DNA of 64,000 nt. It comes from Tectiglobus sp965223355 (GTDB lineage: Bacteria > Pseudomonadota > Alphaproteobacteria > Rhizobiales > Hyphomicrobiaceae). Where the stretch lies: the NCBI GenBank assembly GCA_965223355.1, contig CBDCWE010000003.1, positions 4,402,001-4,466,000 on the forward strand. Direction: 5' to 3'. This document shows, piece after piece, positions 41,089 through 49,814 of the stretch (position 1 is its first letter; the number at the start of each line of letters is the position of its first letter). The position numbers were made by a program, and so were the translations under genes. The notes beneath the pieces are model-generated. The model did not search any database. It had not been told where the DNA came from and saw only the letters and a program-made list of their open reading frames with translations.

Positions 41089-42072
41089 CTACTTCTTGAC
41101 AATCCCGAGATCCGTCAGCGCTGACTTGGCCTTTGCAAACTCCTCCTGCAATTGCTCGGTCCACACCTTGGTGCCGGCAACGCTGTCGGCAGGATTGAGC
41201 CCGGCACCTTTCAGATACTGTGCGAACGTCGAATGCCTCATCGCCTTGGTCAAAGCCTTCGAGAGCATCTCGATCCGGTCCTGCGGCGTGCCAGCGCGCA
41301 CCGCGTACCCCCGTGTCGTTGTCGTCGCCACCTTGTAGCCAAGCTCGTAGGTGGTCGGGATATCGGGGAAGTCCTTGAGCCGTTTCTTCGACATCACCGC
41401 CAGGGCGCGGAAGGTCCCTTCCTTGACCTGGTCTTTGCCCTCGGACACATTCGGGGTCGTGACGTCGATCGCACCCGACATCAGGTTCTGGACCATCTGC
41501 AAACCGGAACCCAGTGCGACCGGCTTATACTTGAAACCGCCGGCAGCCTTAGCAAGTTGTGCGATGCCGATGTGTTCGGTGTTCGCGATCTCGGCGACGC
41601 CCCAATTGAGCGCCTTTTGCTTTGATGCTTCGATCAGGTCCTTGAGCGTCTTGAACGGGCTGTCCTTGCGCACGGTGATGAAGGTCGGATCATCCATAGC
41701 GCGCGCCACGCCGACAAGATCGCCGATCTTCATTTTCGATTTGCCACGTGCCAGCGTGTAGAGATGGGTCTGGGTCAGTGCGATCAACGTGCATCCGTCC
41801 GCCGGTTGCGACAGCACGTAGTTCTGCGCCGCGGAACCCGAACCGCCGCGCTTGGCGACAACGTTCATGTCGACGCCCAGGATGCGCCGCGAGCGGATCA
41901 TCATCATCCGCGCCGTCGTGTCGGTGCCGCCGCCATACTTGGCATGGATCACGACCTGAATATCGCAAGGGTACTTGTCCTGAGCCAGCGCTGGCCCGCT
42001 GGCGGCGAGGCCGCCGATTCCCACTAACGCACCTGCAGCAATGGCGCTGCCAAACCTTGCAACCAACGTCAT
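41089..42072 (-). CDS. tctC: Tripartite tricarboxylate transporter substrate-binding protein TctC
   Basis: A 327-residue periplasmic binding protein. The signal peptide is MTLVARFGSAIAAGALVGIG with cleavage near ALAQ. The Bug/TctC family core includes GGGTDTTARMMM, VAKRGGSGSAAQNYV and DFPDIPTTYELGYKV. GGAGGATCAC precedes ATG 42072. It is the first gene of the tctCBA unit, the usual order. The ligand is probably a carboxylate but is unknown. Confidence 0.93.
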   Translation of the reverse strand: MTLVARFGSAIAAGALVGIGGLAASGPALAQDKYPCDIQVVIHAKYGGGTDTTARMMMIRSRRILGVDMNVVAKRGGSGSAAQNYVLSQPADGCTLIALTQTHLYTLARGKSKMKIGDLVGVARAMDDPTFITVRKDSPFKTLKDLIEASKQKALNWGVAEIANTEHIGIAQLAKAAGGFKYKPVALGSGLQMVQNLMSGAIDVTTPNVSEGKDQVKEGTFRALAVMSKKRLKDFPDIPTTYELGYKVATTTTRGYAVRAGTPQDRIEMLSKALTKAMRHSTFAQYLKGAGLNPADSVAGTKVWTEQLQEEFAKAKSALTDLGIVKK

Positions 42073-42246
42073 GTGATCCTCCCGGGGGGTTTTCCAGTAT
42101 CGCTCAAACTCCCGCCAAGTCTCAAGCGTGCCAGCTCCCGGAAGAAGTTCAAGCGAAAAATCACGTCGTGAGACGCTCGCAGCCGCATTAATCTCGGTTT
42201 CGATGGACATCCGCCAAGGGTTGGCAACAGCAATTGAGGCAATCGC

Positions 42247-42453
42247 ATGAGTGCAACCGCGCAGGACTTCGCTGACGGCAAGATGTTGGCACATCGTCAC
42301 GGTTCGATTGGCTACATGACGTTCAACCAACCGGAAAAACGCAATGCCGTTTCGCTTGAGATGTGGAATGGCGTGGCCGAGATTCTTGCAGCATTCGCAT
42401 CGGACGACACGATCCGCATCGTTGTCGTCACCGGTGCCGGCGATGCGCGGTGA
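42247..42453 (+). pseudogene. Enoyl-CoA hydratase, N-terminal fragment
   Basis: A 68-codon frame equal to the first quarter of a crotonase-family enzyme: GSIGYMTFNQPEKRNAVSLEMW and ILAAFASDDTIRIVVVTGAG. It then ends DAR-stop where GGKAFSAGAD-like catalytic residues should follow. No continuation is seen downstream; a convergent gene begins 12 bases later. So the remaining three quarters are deleted. It was probably part of the CoA-transferase/TTT catabolic locus. Confidence 0.8.
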
Positions 42454-42465
42454 GTGCTGAAACGC

Positions 42466-43059
42466 TCAAAATAATCCTTCCTTGAAGCGCAGTTTGCCGT
42501 CAATCTTCAGGCCCTTGAGAATGGCTTCGCCGTCCGCGCCAACCGCAACCACGGCTTCAACGCGCTTATCACGCATCGCCTTTTCGACATCGTGACCGCG
42601 GCCCTCGGGTAGGAAATAACGCTCAATCCCATACGTCAGCTCAATCGTCGTATTACCATTGCCGAGACTATCATCAGGGCCGCGATGGCGCTGGTCACGC
42701 CCGCGTAACACGATCTCATCACTGCCGCGCGCTGTCGGCATATGGCGTGTGATCCGGCGGGCCTGCCAACGTCCGTCCGCATCGCGTGCCAGCGTCACGT
42801 AGTTCGTCGCGCCACCGTCTCTGGCGGCGGCCGCAGGCCCCTGCCTCAACTTGATCGGCAATCTCGAAAACGCATAGCTGAGAATCACGTAATCGCCGCG
42901 AAACAAGCTGCGAGGATCGACGGGCTCGACCGCCAACGTGATCTCTGTGCCATACGCCAGCAAAACTGCACGATCCCATATCATCGCACCCAAAGCCGCC
43001 GTTTGCGCCATCCCGACGACAATGGCTGCCAGCCAGTAGCGATTGAAACCGATCCTCAT
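42466..43059 (-). CDS. GDYXXLXY-domain membrane-anchored protein
   Basis: A 197-residue protein. An N-terminal helix (YWLAAIVVGMAQTAALGAMI) is followed by the name-giving motif GDYVILSYAFSRL (G-D-Y-x-x-L-x-Y) and a beta-rich periplasmic domain ending YGIERYFLPEGRGHDVEKAM. It is 23 bases downstream of the DUF2157 gene, the pairing often seen for this family. The function is unknown. Confidence 0.85.
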   Translation of the reverse strand: MRIGFNRYWLAAIVVGMAQTAALGAMIWDRAVLLAYGTEITLAVEPVDPRSLFRGDYVILSYAFSRLPIKLRQGPAAAARDGGATNYVTLARDADGRWQARRITRHMPTARGSDEIVLRGRDQRHRGPDDSLGNGNTTIELTYGIERYFLPEGRGHDVEKAMRDKRVEAVVAVGADGEAILKGLKIDGKLRFKEGLF

Positions 43060-43082
43060 TTGACCTCAACTAAGAACTCTGC

Positions 43083-44183
43083 TCATCGCGCACCGCCGAT
43101 CGGCGAACGGCCCAGACGATAGGCAATCAGCGCCAATCCAAGCACAAGAATGCCGGCCACGGCGAAGAACAGTGACGTATTCAGCAACGTCCCCAATGTC
43201 CGGAAATAAAGCAGTAAGAGCTCCAACGAGAACCCCACATACGCCACCCATAACACACCCAAATGGCCGATAAACCAGCCGAAAGTGATCGCCCCCACCA
43301 GCAACGCCAACGCGACAGCTGCCAATCCGACGAACTTCGCGAGCTCAGCTTCCATCATCAACAGTTGCGCCCCCAACAGGCCCCAAACCGCAACCGCCAA
43401 TGCATAGGCCATGACCGCATCCGCCGTACGTTGATGCTCGCGCCAGATCATCCGCGCAGCCAATCCCGCAGCGAGCACCGCCACGCCAATCATGATGACA
43501 ATCCAATGCTGCCTGAGGAACGGCGCGAAATCAGTGAAGTTGACAATCCAAATCGACAGCGCGATGGCGGCAAGGTGAAATCCTGGCCGCCATCGCTGCC
43601 AGGCAAAACACGCGCTGACAACCGCCCAACCAATCAAAAACGGCCAATGCACTTGGTTCAATTGCACCGTTTCCCAGCCGCTCCATAGGCCGACCAAAAT
43701 CATTGCCGCCACCAGCGCCGGGTTGGATCGAAATGCGAGACCGGCCACCACGCCGCCGGCGGCCCACAACAGCACCGCATCGGAGGGATTGCCGCTGATG
43801 TGATACATCTGCGCAATCAACATGATGCTGGCACCGAACAGCGCCACACCGGCAAGAACGGCGGCATGAGCAAACACGTCGAGTTTGCGCACAAACAATG
43901 CGCCGGCGGCCACATAACTCGCCCACAGCCCACCGATCAGCACCGCGAGGCGCATCGCGCGTCCAAGCTCCTGCCAATTGGCAGCGACGAACGTCATCGC
44001 GGCAAAACCAATCAGTACCGCCGCCAAAACGGCGAGGGCACCGACCAGACCAAAACCAATCGAGCGGCCGCTGAGATCGGCGCGGATGGCCTTCGATCCC
44101 GCCTCCGTCACCCAGCCTCGTGCCTGCCAGCGCGCGAGATCAGCCTCGACGCGACTTTGGTAGCGCCACATGGACTTGCCCAT
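43083..44183 (-). CDS. DUF2157-type polytopic membrane protein
   Basis: A 366-residue membrane protein. The cytoplasmic N-terminal DUF2157 part (VEADLARWQARGWVTEAGSKAIRAD) precedes about eleven hydrophobic segments from residue 35 on. ATG 44183 or 44171 (MWRYQ) may be the start. It is coupled to the GDYXXLXY protein gene downstream. The function of this pair is not established. Confidence 0.85.
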   Translation of the reverse strand: MGKSMWRYQSRVEADLARWQARGWVTEAGSKAIRADLSGRSIGFGLVGALAVLAAVLIGFAAMTFVAANWQELGRAMRLAVLIGGLWASYVAAGALFVRKLDVFAHAAVLAGVALFGASIMLIAQMYHISGNPSDAVLLWAAGGVVAGLAFRSNPALVAAMILVGLWSGWETVQLNQVHWPFLIGWAVVSACFAWQRWRPGFHLAAIALSIWIVNFTDFAPFLRQHWIVIMIGVAVLAAGLAARMIWREHQRTADAVMAYALAVAVWGLLGAQLLMMEAELAKFVGLAAVALALLVGAITFGWFIGHLGVLWVAYVGFSLELLLLYFRTLGTLLNTSLFFAVAGILVLGLALIAYRLGRSPIGGAR

Positions 44184-44700
44184 TCGAACCCGACGTCATC
44201 GCGCCCAGATAGAGCACGCTCAACATCACCGGGCGTTAGATATCACCTGCCGTTACGCGATCCGACCAGCTTTCTTTTAAGCCGGCCCGATCGTGCGAGC
44301 CGTGCAGCAGTCTACAAAGTCCGACGGCCAGTTCAATTCAAATTCAGTCAACGTCGGTGGCGATGGCCGACCGAAGCATCGTAGCGCAGCCGCCGGTCCG
44401 GCGTGGCGCCGGACGCAGCTGCGACCGCGTTCGAGAACCCCGAACAGGACAAGGTTGACATGCCAATCCGGCAGCATCGCAACAACCGGCACCGCCTGTA
44501 TGCCAGGCCCGGCAAGCGACGGCCGATCAGCCGAGATCATCGGCTGTGGGTGGCAGGCAGGCGAGGGGGGCAATGCGAGCCTGACTTGGAAGGCGATCGT
44601 GGTCCCATTACAAGGTGCGTCATACAACTTTCGATCTCGCAGTCCGTCGCTCCCGCGCGCGCTATCGCGCACGCGGGACCGCGGTTGTGGTGTTGTCTGG
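44184..44700. other. Intergenic region, no gene supported
   Basis: Frames here are atypical in composition. No RNA gene or repeat recognised. It should contain the promoter for the DUF2157 gene and the 3' end of the BCCT transporter transcript. Confidence 0.4.
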
Positions 44701-46338
44701 CTATCGCGGCTCGCTCGCCAAGCCTCGGACAATCGAATAGCAGATCAGCAACAAGACGATCGTGAATGGGAAGCCGGTCGAAACCGCCATTGCCTGCAAT
44801 GCCGTCAGGCCGCCTCCCAGCAACAACGCGATTGCCACGAGCCCCTCAAATGTTGCCCAGAACACGCGTTGGGAGACCGGGGCGTTGACCTTGCCGCCGG
44901 CGGTAATCGTGTCGATCACGAGAGAGCCGGAATCCGACGAGGTCACGAAGAACACAATCACCAGCGCAATGCCGACAAACGAGGTGATCTGCGTCAGCGG
45001 CAGGGCGGCCAGCATCTGGAACAGCTTCAGTTCCAACGAGGCATCTGTAACCGCCTGGTAGTTGTCGTTGACGATCTGGCTGATGGCGGTGCCGCCAAAG
45101 GCGGTCATCCAGAGCACCGAAACCAAGGACGGAATGAGGAGCACGCAGATGATGAACTCTCGCACCGAGCGCCCGCGGCTGACGCGGGCAATGAACATGC
45201 CAACGAACGGCGACCACGAGATCCACCATGCCCAGTAGAAGGAGGTCCAGCCCTGGCTGAAGTTGGCGTCCTCACGTCCGAACGGATTGGATAGCGCCGG
45301 CAGATACTGCACATAGGCCAACAGGTTATCGAAGAAACCAGTAGCGATTGCCAGGGTTGGCCCGACGATAATGACGAACACCAGCAACAGCGCGGCCAAC
45401 ATCATGTTGATTTCCGATAGGCGCTTTACACCGGCATCAAGCCCGGCCAGAACAGAAACCAGCGCGACGGCCGTGATTGCAAGGATCAAAATGACTTTAC
45501 TGGCGTCATTGACCGGGATCCCAAACAGGAAATTGAGGCCCGCATTCGCCTGCTCAGCCCCGATGCCCAGCGATGTCGCCAGCCCGAACAGCGTTGCGAA
45601 TACGGCAAGCGTATCGATCACGTGCCCGGTCCAGCCCCAAACCCGCTCGCCAAAGATCGGATAGAAGGCCGATCGGATCGTCAGCGGCAGCCCCTTGTTA
45701 TAGGAGAACAAGGCAAGTGCCAGGGCAACGACCGCATAGATGGCCCAGGGATGAAGCCCCCAGTGAAAGATCGTGGCCGCCATGCCGAGGCGCTGTGCTT
45801 CGACCTGATCACCGCTAGCCGCCCCCAAAGGCGCCCAGTCCGTGCGCAAGCCATCGGCCCCCGCCTTGATGCCACCAAGTGACGAGTTGAAATGGGAAAT
45901 CGGCTCGGAAACGCCGTAGAACATCAGGCCGATGCCCATACCTGCTGCAAACAGCATCGCGAACCAACCGGTGTAGGAATAGTCCGGTCGCGCATCGCGT
46001 CCGCCGATCCGCACACTGCCGTAAGGCGACACGATCAGGAACAGGCAGAGCAGCACGAAGACGTTGCCGGCGAGCAGGAAGAACCAATCAAACGTGGCTG
46101 TCAGCCACTTGCGCAAGTCGCCGAAGATCGGGCCAACGCTATCCTTGAAGGCCAGCGTCAGGAACACAAACGCGACAATTGTCAGACCGGAAATGAGAAA
46201 TACGGGGTTATGGATGTCGAGGCCGAACGGCCCGACCCGCGGCGTGATATTGTCCTGCCCGATTTCGTATTGGGTTTCGATAATGTCGGCTGGCCCTTCG
46301 GGAGAGCGCAAGGCTTCCGTATCGGTTTGCTCAGACAT
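44701..46338 (-). CDS. BCCT-family betaine/carnitine/choline transporter
   Basis: A 545-residue secondary transporter with twelve membrane segments. Family motifs include GMGIGLMFYGVSEPISHF (TM3 glycine-rich signature), WGLHPWAIYAVVALALALFSY and the tryptophan-box WTSFYWAWWISWSPFVGMFIARVSRGR. It imports a trimethylammonium compound such as betaine or choline, coupled to Na+ or H+. The gene is 46 bases downstream of a universal stress protein gene; an osmotic-stress link is plausible (inference). Confidence 0.94.
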   Translation of the reverse strand: MSEQTDTEALRSPEGPADIIETQYEIGQDNITPRVGPFGLDIHNPVFLISGLTIVAFVFLTLAFKDSVGPIFGDLRKWLTATFDWFFLLAGNVFVLLCLFLIVSPYGSVRIGGRDARPDYSYTGWFAMLFAAGMGIGLMFYGVSEPISHFNSSLGGIKAGADGLRTDWAPLGAASGDQVEAQRLGMAATIFHWGLHPWAIYAVVALALALFSYNKGLPLTIRSAFYPIFGERVWGWTGHVIDTLAVFATLFGLATSLGIGAEQANAGLNFLFGIPVNDASKVILILAITAVALVSVLAGLDAGVKRLSEINMMLAALLLVFVIIVGPTLAIATGFFDNLLAYVQYLPALSNPFGREDANFSQGWTSFYWAWWISWSPFVGMFIARVSRGRSVREFIICVLLIPSLVSVLWMTAFGGTAISQIVNDNYQAVTDASLELKLFQMLAALPLTQITSFVGIALVIVFFVTSSDSGSLVIDTITAGGKVNAPVSQRVFWATFEGLVAIALLLGGGLTALQAMAVSTGFPFTIVLLLICYSIVRGLASEPR

Positions 46339-46384
46339 GTTTCCTCCAGGAGCCTATTGTTTAGTCGTGATTTGATTGCGCTGA

Positions 46385-46798
46385 TCAGCGAACGAGAAAG
46401 ACCGATGTTGCAGCGTGCGAGGCGATCTTGCCGCCGTTTGACGGCCAGATGTAATCGGCCAGGTTCGGCACGTGGGATGCCATGACCACCAGATCTGCAC
46501 CGACGTCCGCGACCGCTTTAAGCAAAACGTCGTCAAGATCGGTCGCCGGGTCGGCGCTCGTATAGGCCTTTGCGCGGGACTGGTGTCCGTAAGACTTGCC
46601 CTGCTCGGCAGCAAACGCTGTGAGCTTGTCTGCAAATTCCGTCGGATTGTGCGCGACCTGCGTTGGGGCGGTCGGCCCGACGGCGACATAACACACCGGA
46701 ATCTTGTAGTGCGCGGCGAGATCTGCCGCGGTACTGAGGGCCTTTCCGAGTTGGTCAAGATGGGCAAGATCAACCGGAACCATGATCTGCTTGTACAT
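46385..46798 (-). CDS. Universal stress protein (UspA family)
   Basis: A 137-residue alpha/beta protein. It has N-terminal YKQIMVPVDLAHLDQLGKAL, LKAVADVGADLVVMASHVPN in the third quarter and a C-terminal SHAATSVFLVR. The ATP-binding G-x2-G-x9-G-S/T loop is only partly kept. ATG 46798 has AGGAGGATC upstream. A MITE-like terminal sequence lies directly beyond the ribosome site (46811-46842). Probably cotranscribed with the BCCT gene. Confidence 0.88.
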   Translation of the reverse strand: MYKQIMVPVDLAHLDQLGKALSTAADLAAHYKIPVCYVAVGPTAPTQVAHNPTEFADKLTAFAAEQGKSYGHQSRAKAYTSADPATDLDDVLLKAVADVGADLVVMASHVPNLADYIWPSNGGKIASHAATSVFLVR

Positions 46799-46810
46799 CA
46801 CCGATCCTCC

Positions 46811-46842
46811 TAGTGGTCTCAATTACTTAGAATGGCGCATTG
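46811..46842 (+). repeat. Solo MITE end (family C)
   Basis: TAGTGGTCTCAATTACTTAG followed by AATGGCGCATTG; 30 of 32 bases equal the left end of the element at 55187-55443. No right end was found here. It lies 13 bases upstream of the uspA-family start codon. Confidence 0.8.
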
Positions 46843-47093
46843 CGATTTGTTGCCGACCTCCCACCCGACACGACCATGAGCGTATCATCGCGCTGTCGCG
46901 CGGCCAAATCCTGTGCACCAATCGCGACCGGCGATGTTGATTTCGTCAGTGCTAATGTGCTTCTCATCCCTGACGGTTAGGGTCGCAAGCGACTTGAGAG
47001 GGATAAGCCGTCCGACCGTCTCTCCCTCGCGCGCGCCGCCTCAGTCGTTGCACACAGCGTTTGACACCGCGCGCGATCATCCGTCACGATGAT

Positions 47094-47939
47094 CTAACGC
47101 GGTTCGACCACCGTCTGGCGCTGCTGACCGAGACCGTCAATGCCGAGCGTCATGGTATCGCCGACCTGCAAGAACACCGGCGGCTTCATGCCGAGACCGA
47201 CACCCGGCGGCGTACCGGTGGTGACGACGTCACCGGGATCAAGCACCAGAAACTGTGAGATGTAGTGCAGCAGATACTGGATGGAAAAGACCATCGTCTT
47301 GGTGTTGCCTGACTGCATGCGCTTGCCGTTGACGTCCAGCCACATACCGAGATCCTGGACGTCCCCCAGTTCGTCCGGGGTCACCAGCCACGGCCCGAGC
47401 GGACCGGACGTCTCGAAGCATTTGCCCTTCATCCACTGGCCGCCGCGTTCGGCCTGGAAATAGCGCTCTGAGACATCATTGCAAATGCAAAAGCCGGCAA
47501 TGTGGGACAGCGCGTCGGCTTGCGACACGTAGCGCGTCTGGGTGCCGATGACGAACGCGATTTCGATCTCCCAGTCGAGCTTTTTCGAACCGCGCGGCAT
47601 GATGACATTGTCATTGGGGCCGCAAATCGCGTTTGCAAGCTTGTTGAAAAGAATTGGTTCCGTCGGAATCGGCGCACCGGTCTCCGCGGCATGATCAGCA
47701 TAGTTGAGGCCGACGGCGATAAAGTTGCGCGTGCCGGCAATGGGTGCACCGAGCCGCACGCCATCGGGCGCCCGTGGCAAAGTCGAGACGTCGAGGCTGC
47801 GCAGTTTCTCCAACCCGTCCGGCGAAACCGATTGTCCCGTAATATCGTTGATGTGGCCCGACAGATCGCGAATATTGCCGTCGGCGTCGAGAATTCCCGG
47901 CTGTTCAGAACCAGCAGCGCCAAATCGTACGAGCTTCAT
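47094..47939 (-). CDS. Fumarylacetoacetate hydrolase-family protein
   Basis: A 281-residue enzyme of the FAH superfamily. The N-terminal extension is MKLVRFGAAGSEQPGILDADG. The catalytic domain contains GLNYADHAAETG, the metal-binding E-x-E (DWEIEIAFVIG) and the C-terminal TTGTPPGVGLGMKPPVFL. Relatives act as acylpyruvases, ureidoglycolate lyase-like enzymes or homoprotocatechuate decarboxylase/isomerases; the substrate is unknown. GGAGGAACACCG precedes the ATG. It stands alone. Confidence 0.9.
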   Translation of the reverse strand: MKLVRFGAAGSEQPGILDADGNIRDLSGHINDITGQSVSPDGLEKLRSLDVSTLPRAPDGVRLGAPIAGTRNFIAVGLNYADHAAETGAPIPTEPILFNKLANAICGPNDNVIMPRGSKKLDWEIEIAFVIGTQTRYVSQADALSHIAGFCICNDVSERYFQAERGGQWMKGKCFETSGPLGPWLVTPDELGDVQDLGMWLDVNGKRMQSGNTKTMVFSIQYLLHYISQFLVLDPGDVVTTGTPPGVGLGMKPPVFLQVGDTMTLGIDGLGQQRQTVVEPR

Positions 47940-48252
47940 CGGTGTTCCTCCTGTCGTTGATTTTTGCTGTTGGCGAAACGCTTACGCCGGCCGCGGGGCA
48001 ACGTCCAGATCATTTCCGCCTCAGGCGGGTCCACCCAGCCGACCCGCTCTCCCGCCCGCTCACAACCCCGATCATCCGTGAGATCAGGGCCTTCGGAGGG
48101 CCGGGCCGCGGAACGGGATGGTTCGCGCCAACTCTGAAACGCCATAGGGCATCAACATGCCGCCGGCCAAAGATGCCCGCACACGCGCAATGCCGTGGTG
48201 GCGCCAGCTGGTTTGATCCCGCAGTGCAATACCTTATATCGCGCAGGCGCGC
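47940..48252. other. Intergenic region, nothing recognised
   Basis: No gene, RNA or repeat supported. It presumably holds the promoter of the FAH-family gene. Confidence 0.35.
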
Positions 48253-48498
48253 TCAGTCAGGCTCCTTGGCCGCCATTTCGCCGGCCAGCTCCAACCGTTT
48301 GGACAAAATCCGTTCAACCTCGTCCAGGCTGAAGGTATGGGGCGTTGTAAAAGCGAACGCGTAGACCTTGTCATCAATGGCTGGATCAACAATGTGCCAG
48401 CCGCCGGCCTGATGATCGGCCCGGCGGACCTGAAGGCCCAGGTTGTCCGCCAGGGCGCGAACATGTTCGACTTTCAGGTCTGCCGCTTGATCGCTCAT
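48253..48498 (-). CDS. Small hypothetical protein
   Basis: An 81-residue, acidic, soluble protein: LKVEHVRALADNLGLQVRRA, DPAIDDKVYAFAFTTPHTFS and a C-terminal helix DEVERILSKRLELAGEMAAK. No family recognised. AGGAGGACAAACCTGG precedes ATG 48498, a good ribosome site. It lies 73 bases downstream of the kinase-like/BON gene on the same strand. Confidence 0.65.
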   Translation of the reverse strand: MSDQAADLKVEHVRALADNLGLQVRRADHQAGGWHIVDPAIDDKVYAFAFTTPHTFSLDEVERILSKRLELAGEMAAKEPD

Positions 48499-48571
48499 CC
48501 AGGTTTGTCCTCCTGTGTCTCCGGCTGTGGTTTCGGCCTCACCGCATCGCTTGATCGTACACTGAAATCGA

Positions 48572-49399
48572 TCAAACGCCATAGCTGACCGGCACGCTGA
48601 TCGTGTCATTGGTTACGGACTTCACTCCGTCGATCTTTCTGACCTCAGCCAGCACTTCGCGGTAGGTGCCCGTGGACGATACCACGCCGTCGATCACAAC
48701 ATGACCGTGGCGAACGTTCACTCCGAGGCCGCCACCGATCGGTGAGTCTGACATCGTGGCATCCAGCGTGGTGCGCACACGCGCCTCGATAAGCTTGTCG
48801 AACAGGATCGAGCGCGACTCATCGGTCGCATCGTAGTGACCTGATTTCGCGAGCTGCTGGAGCACGGCCGTCGCCGGTTCAATCTCGACATGGGCCGTAT
48901 TGATGACAATGTCGTAGCCGGTCGCGTCCTGCCAATCGGTTTGGAACTGGCGCTGCACCGAGCGTGCGTGGGCTTCATCGTTACGTTCAATCTCGCGGCG
49001 GACAACGTCGCCGTCCTCAACTCCGAGACGTTGCTTCATTTCCACAATCCGGTTCGACATCGGTGCACAAACGCGCACACACAGGACATGCGGGATATCA
49101 CGCAACAGCTGCGCGGCGCCCCAACCGCGGATGAGCACGTTGCCGCGCGTTGCAAGTTCGAGGATCTCTTCGCCCGTGAAGCGCGATAAGCGGCGGCTAT
49201 CTACATTCCATCGTTCCCAAAGTGAGGCTTCGCCTTCGAGAAAACGGTGCACGGCGCTCTCGGTCATGCTCAGACGATCAGCAAGATGGCGTTCGACGAC
49301 TTCGTGGTGAACGATTTCGATGCCGAGCTTGTCGGCAAGGCTCGCTGCAATGTCCTTGCCTCTGGTTCCCATTTCACGAGTCATGGCAATGACGGTCAT
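48572..49399 (-). CDS. Cytidylate kinase-like domain fused to a BON domain
   Basis: A 275-residue protein. The N-terminal two thirds match the cytidylate-kinase-like family: MTVIAMTREMGTRGKDIAAS is a P-loop-like start with a degenerate Walker A, followed by HHEVVERHLADRL and CVRVCAPMSNRIVEMKQRLG. The C-terminal 80 residues form a BON domain (LIEARVRTTLDATM ... VNVRHGHVVIDGVVSSTGTY ... VRKIDGVKSVTND). BON domains bind lipids or ligands, often in the envelope; here no export signal is seen. ATG 49399 has GGGAGAAAGCC upstream. The function is unknown. Confidence 0.78.
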   Translation of the reverse strand: MTVIAMTREMGTRGKDIAASLADKLGIEIVHHEVVERHLADRLSMTESAVHRFLEGEASLWERWNVDSRRLSRFTGEEILELATRGNVLIRGWGAAQLLRDIPHVLCVRVCAPMSNRIVEMKQRLGVEDGDVVRREIERNDEAHARSVQRQFQTDWQDATGYDIVINTAHVEIEPATAVLQQLAKSGHYDATDESRSILFDKLIEARVRTTLDATMSDSPIGGGLGVNVRHGHVVIDGVVSSTGTYREVLAEVRKIDGVKSVTNDTISVPVSYGV

Positions 49400-49610
49400 G
49401 GCTTTCTCCCATGTCATGCGCGACCCGGTGAGCGCAGGTTGAACCCATTTCCAATCTGCCGTTGGCCGCGCTCTGAGGAGACAGCTTGCGCCGAGCGATC
49501 ACGGTGCGCAAGCTCTGAGTCGCCGGATCACGTGGTCGGCATTGACCGACGGATTGAGGGACATTCAGATCCGGCAAGGTTTTGAGCGAACACCCTCTGC
49601 TCGGCGCGCC
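49400..49610. other. Upstream region of the kinase-like/BON gene
   Basis: No gene is supported. No clear promoter motif identified. Confidence 0.3.
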
Positions 49611-49770
49611 CGACACGTCTCAGGCTTCCAAAGGGCAAATGCCCTTTGGCGGGATCGTTAGGGCAGCGCCCTTAACATATCGCCGCGTTGCGGCGATCCT
49701 TGAGGGGCTGTCAGCCCCTCAAACACCCCGACCAGGGGATCATCCCCTGGACCCCGAACTTGGTCAGAGG
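49611..49770 (-). repeat. Multi-hairpin repeat family B, uninterrupted reference copy
   Basis: Palindromes AAAGGGCAAATGCCCTTT, GGGCAGCGCCC, ATCGCCGCGTTGCGGCGAT, GAGGGGCTGTCAGCCCCTC and CCAGGGGATCATCCCCTGG in a row. 49651-49670 is the intact form of the sequence split by the IS110 element at 24809/25984. It lies downstream of the 1086-residue protein gene and upstream of the kinase-like/BON gene. Confidence 0.88.
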
Positions 49771-49814
49771 TTTCCTCCCTCGACAGGGCGATCATTGCCC
49801 GGCTGCGGCCACGT

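Noticed and set aside
44293..45294. Plus-strand frame overlapping the BCCT transporter gene
   Set aside because: Half of it lies antisense to a clear transporter; composition is atypical and no family is recognised.
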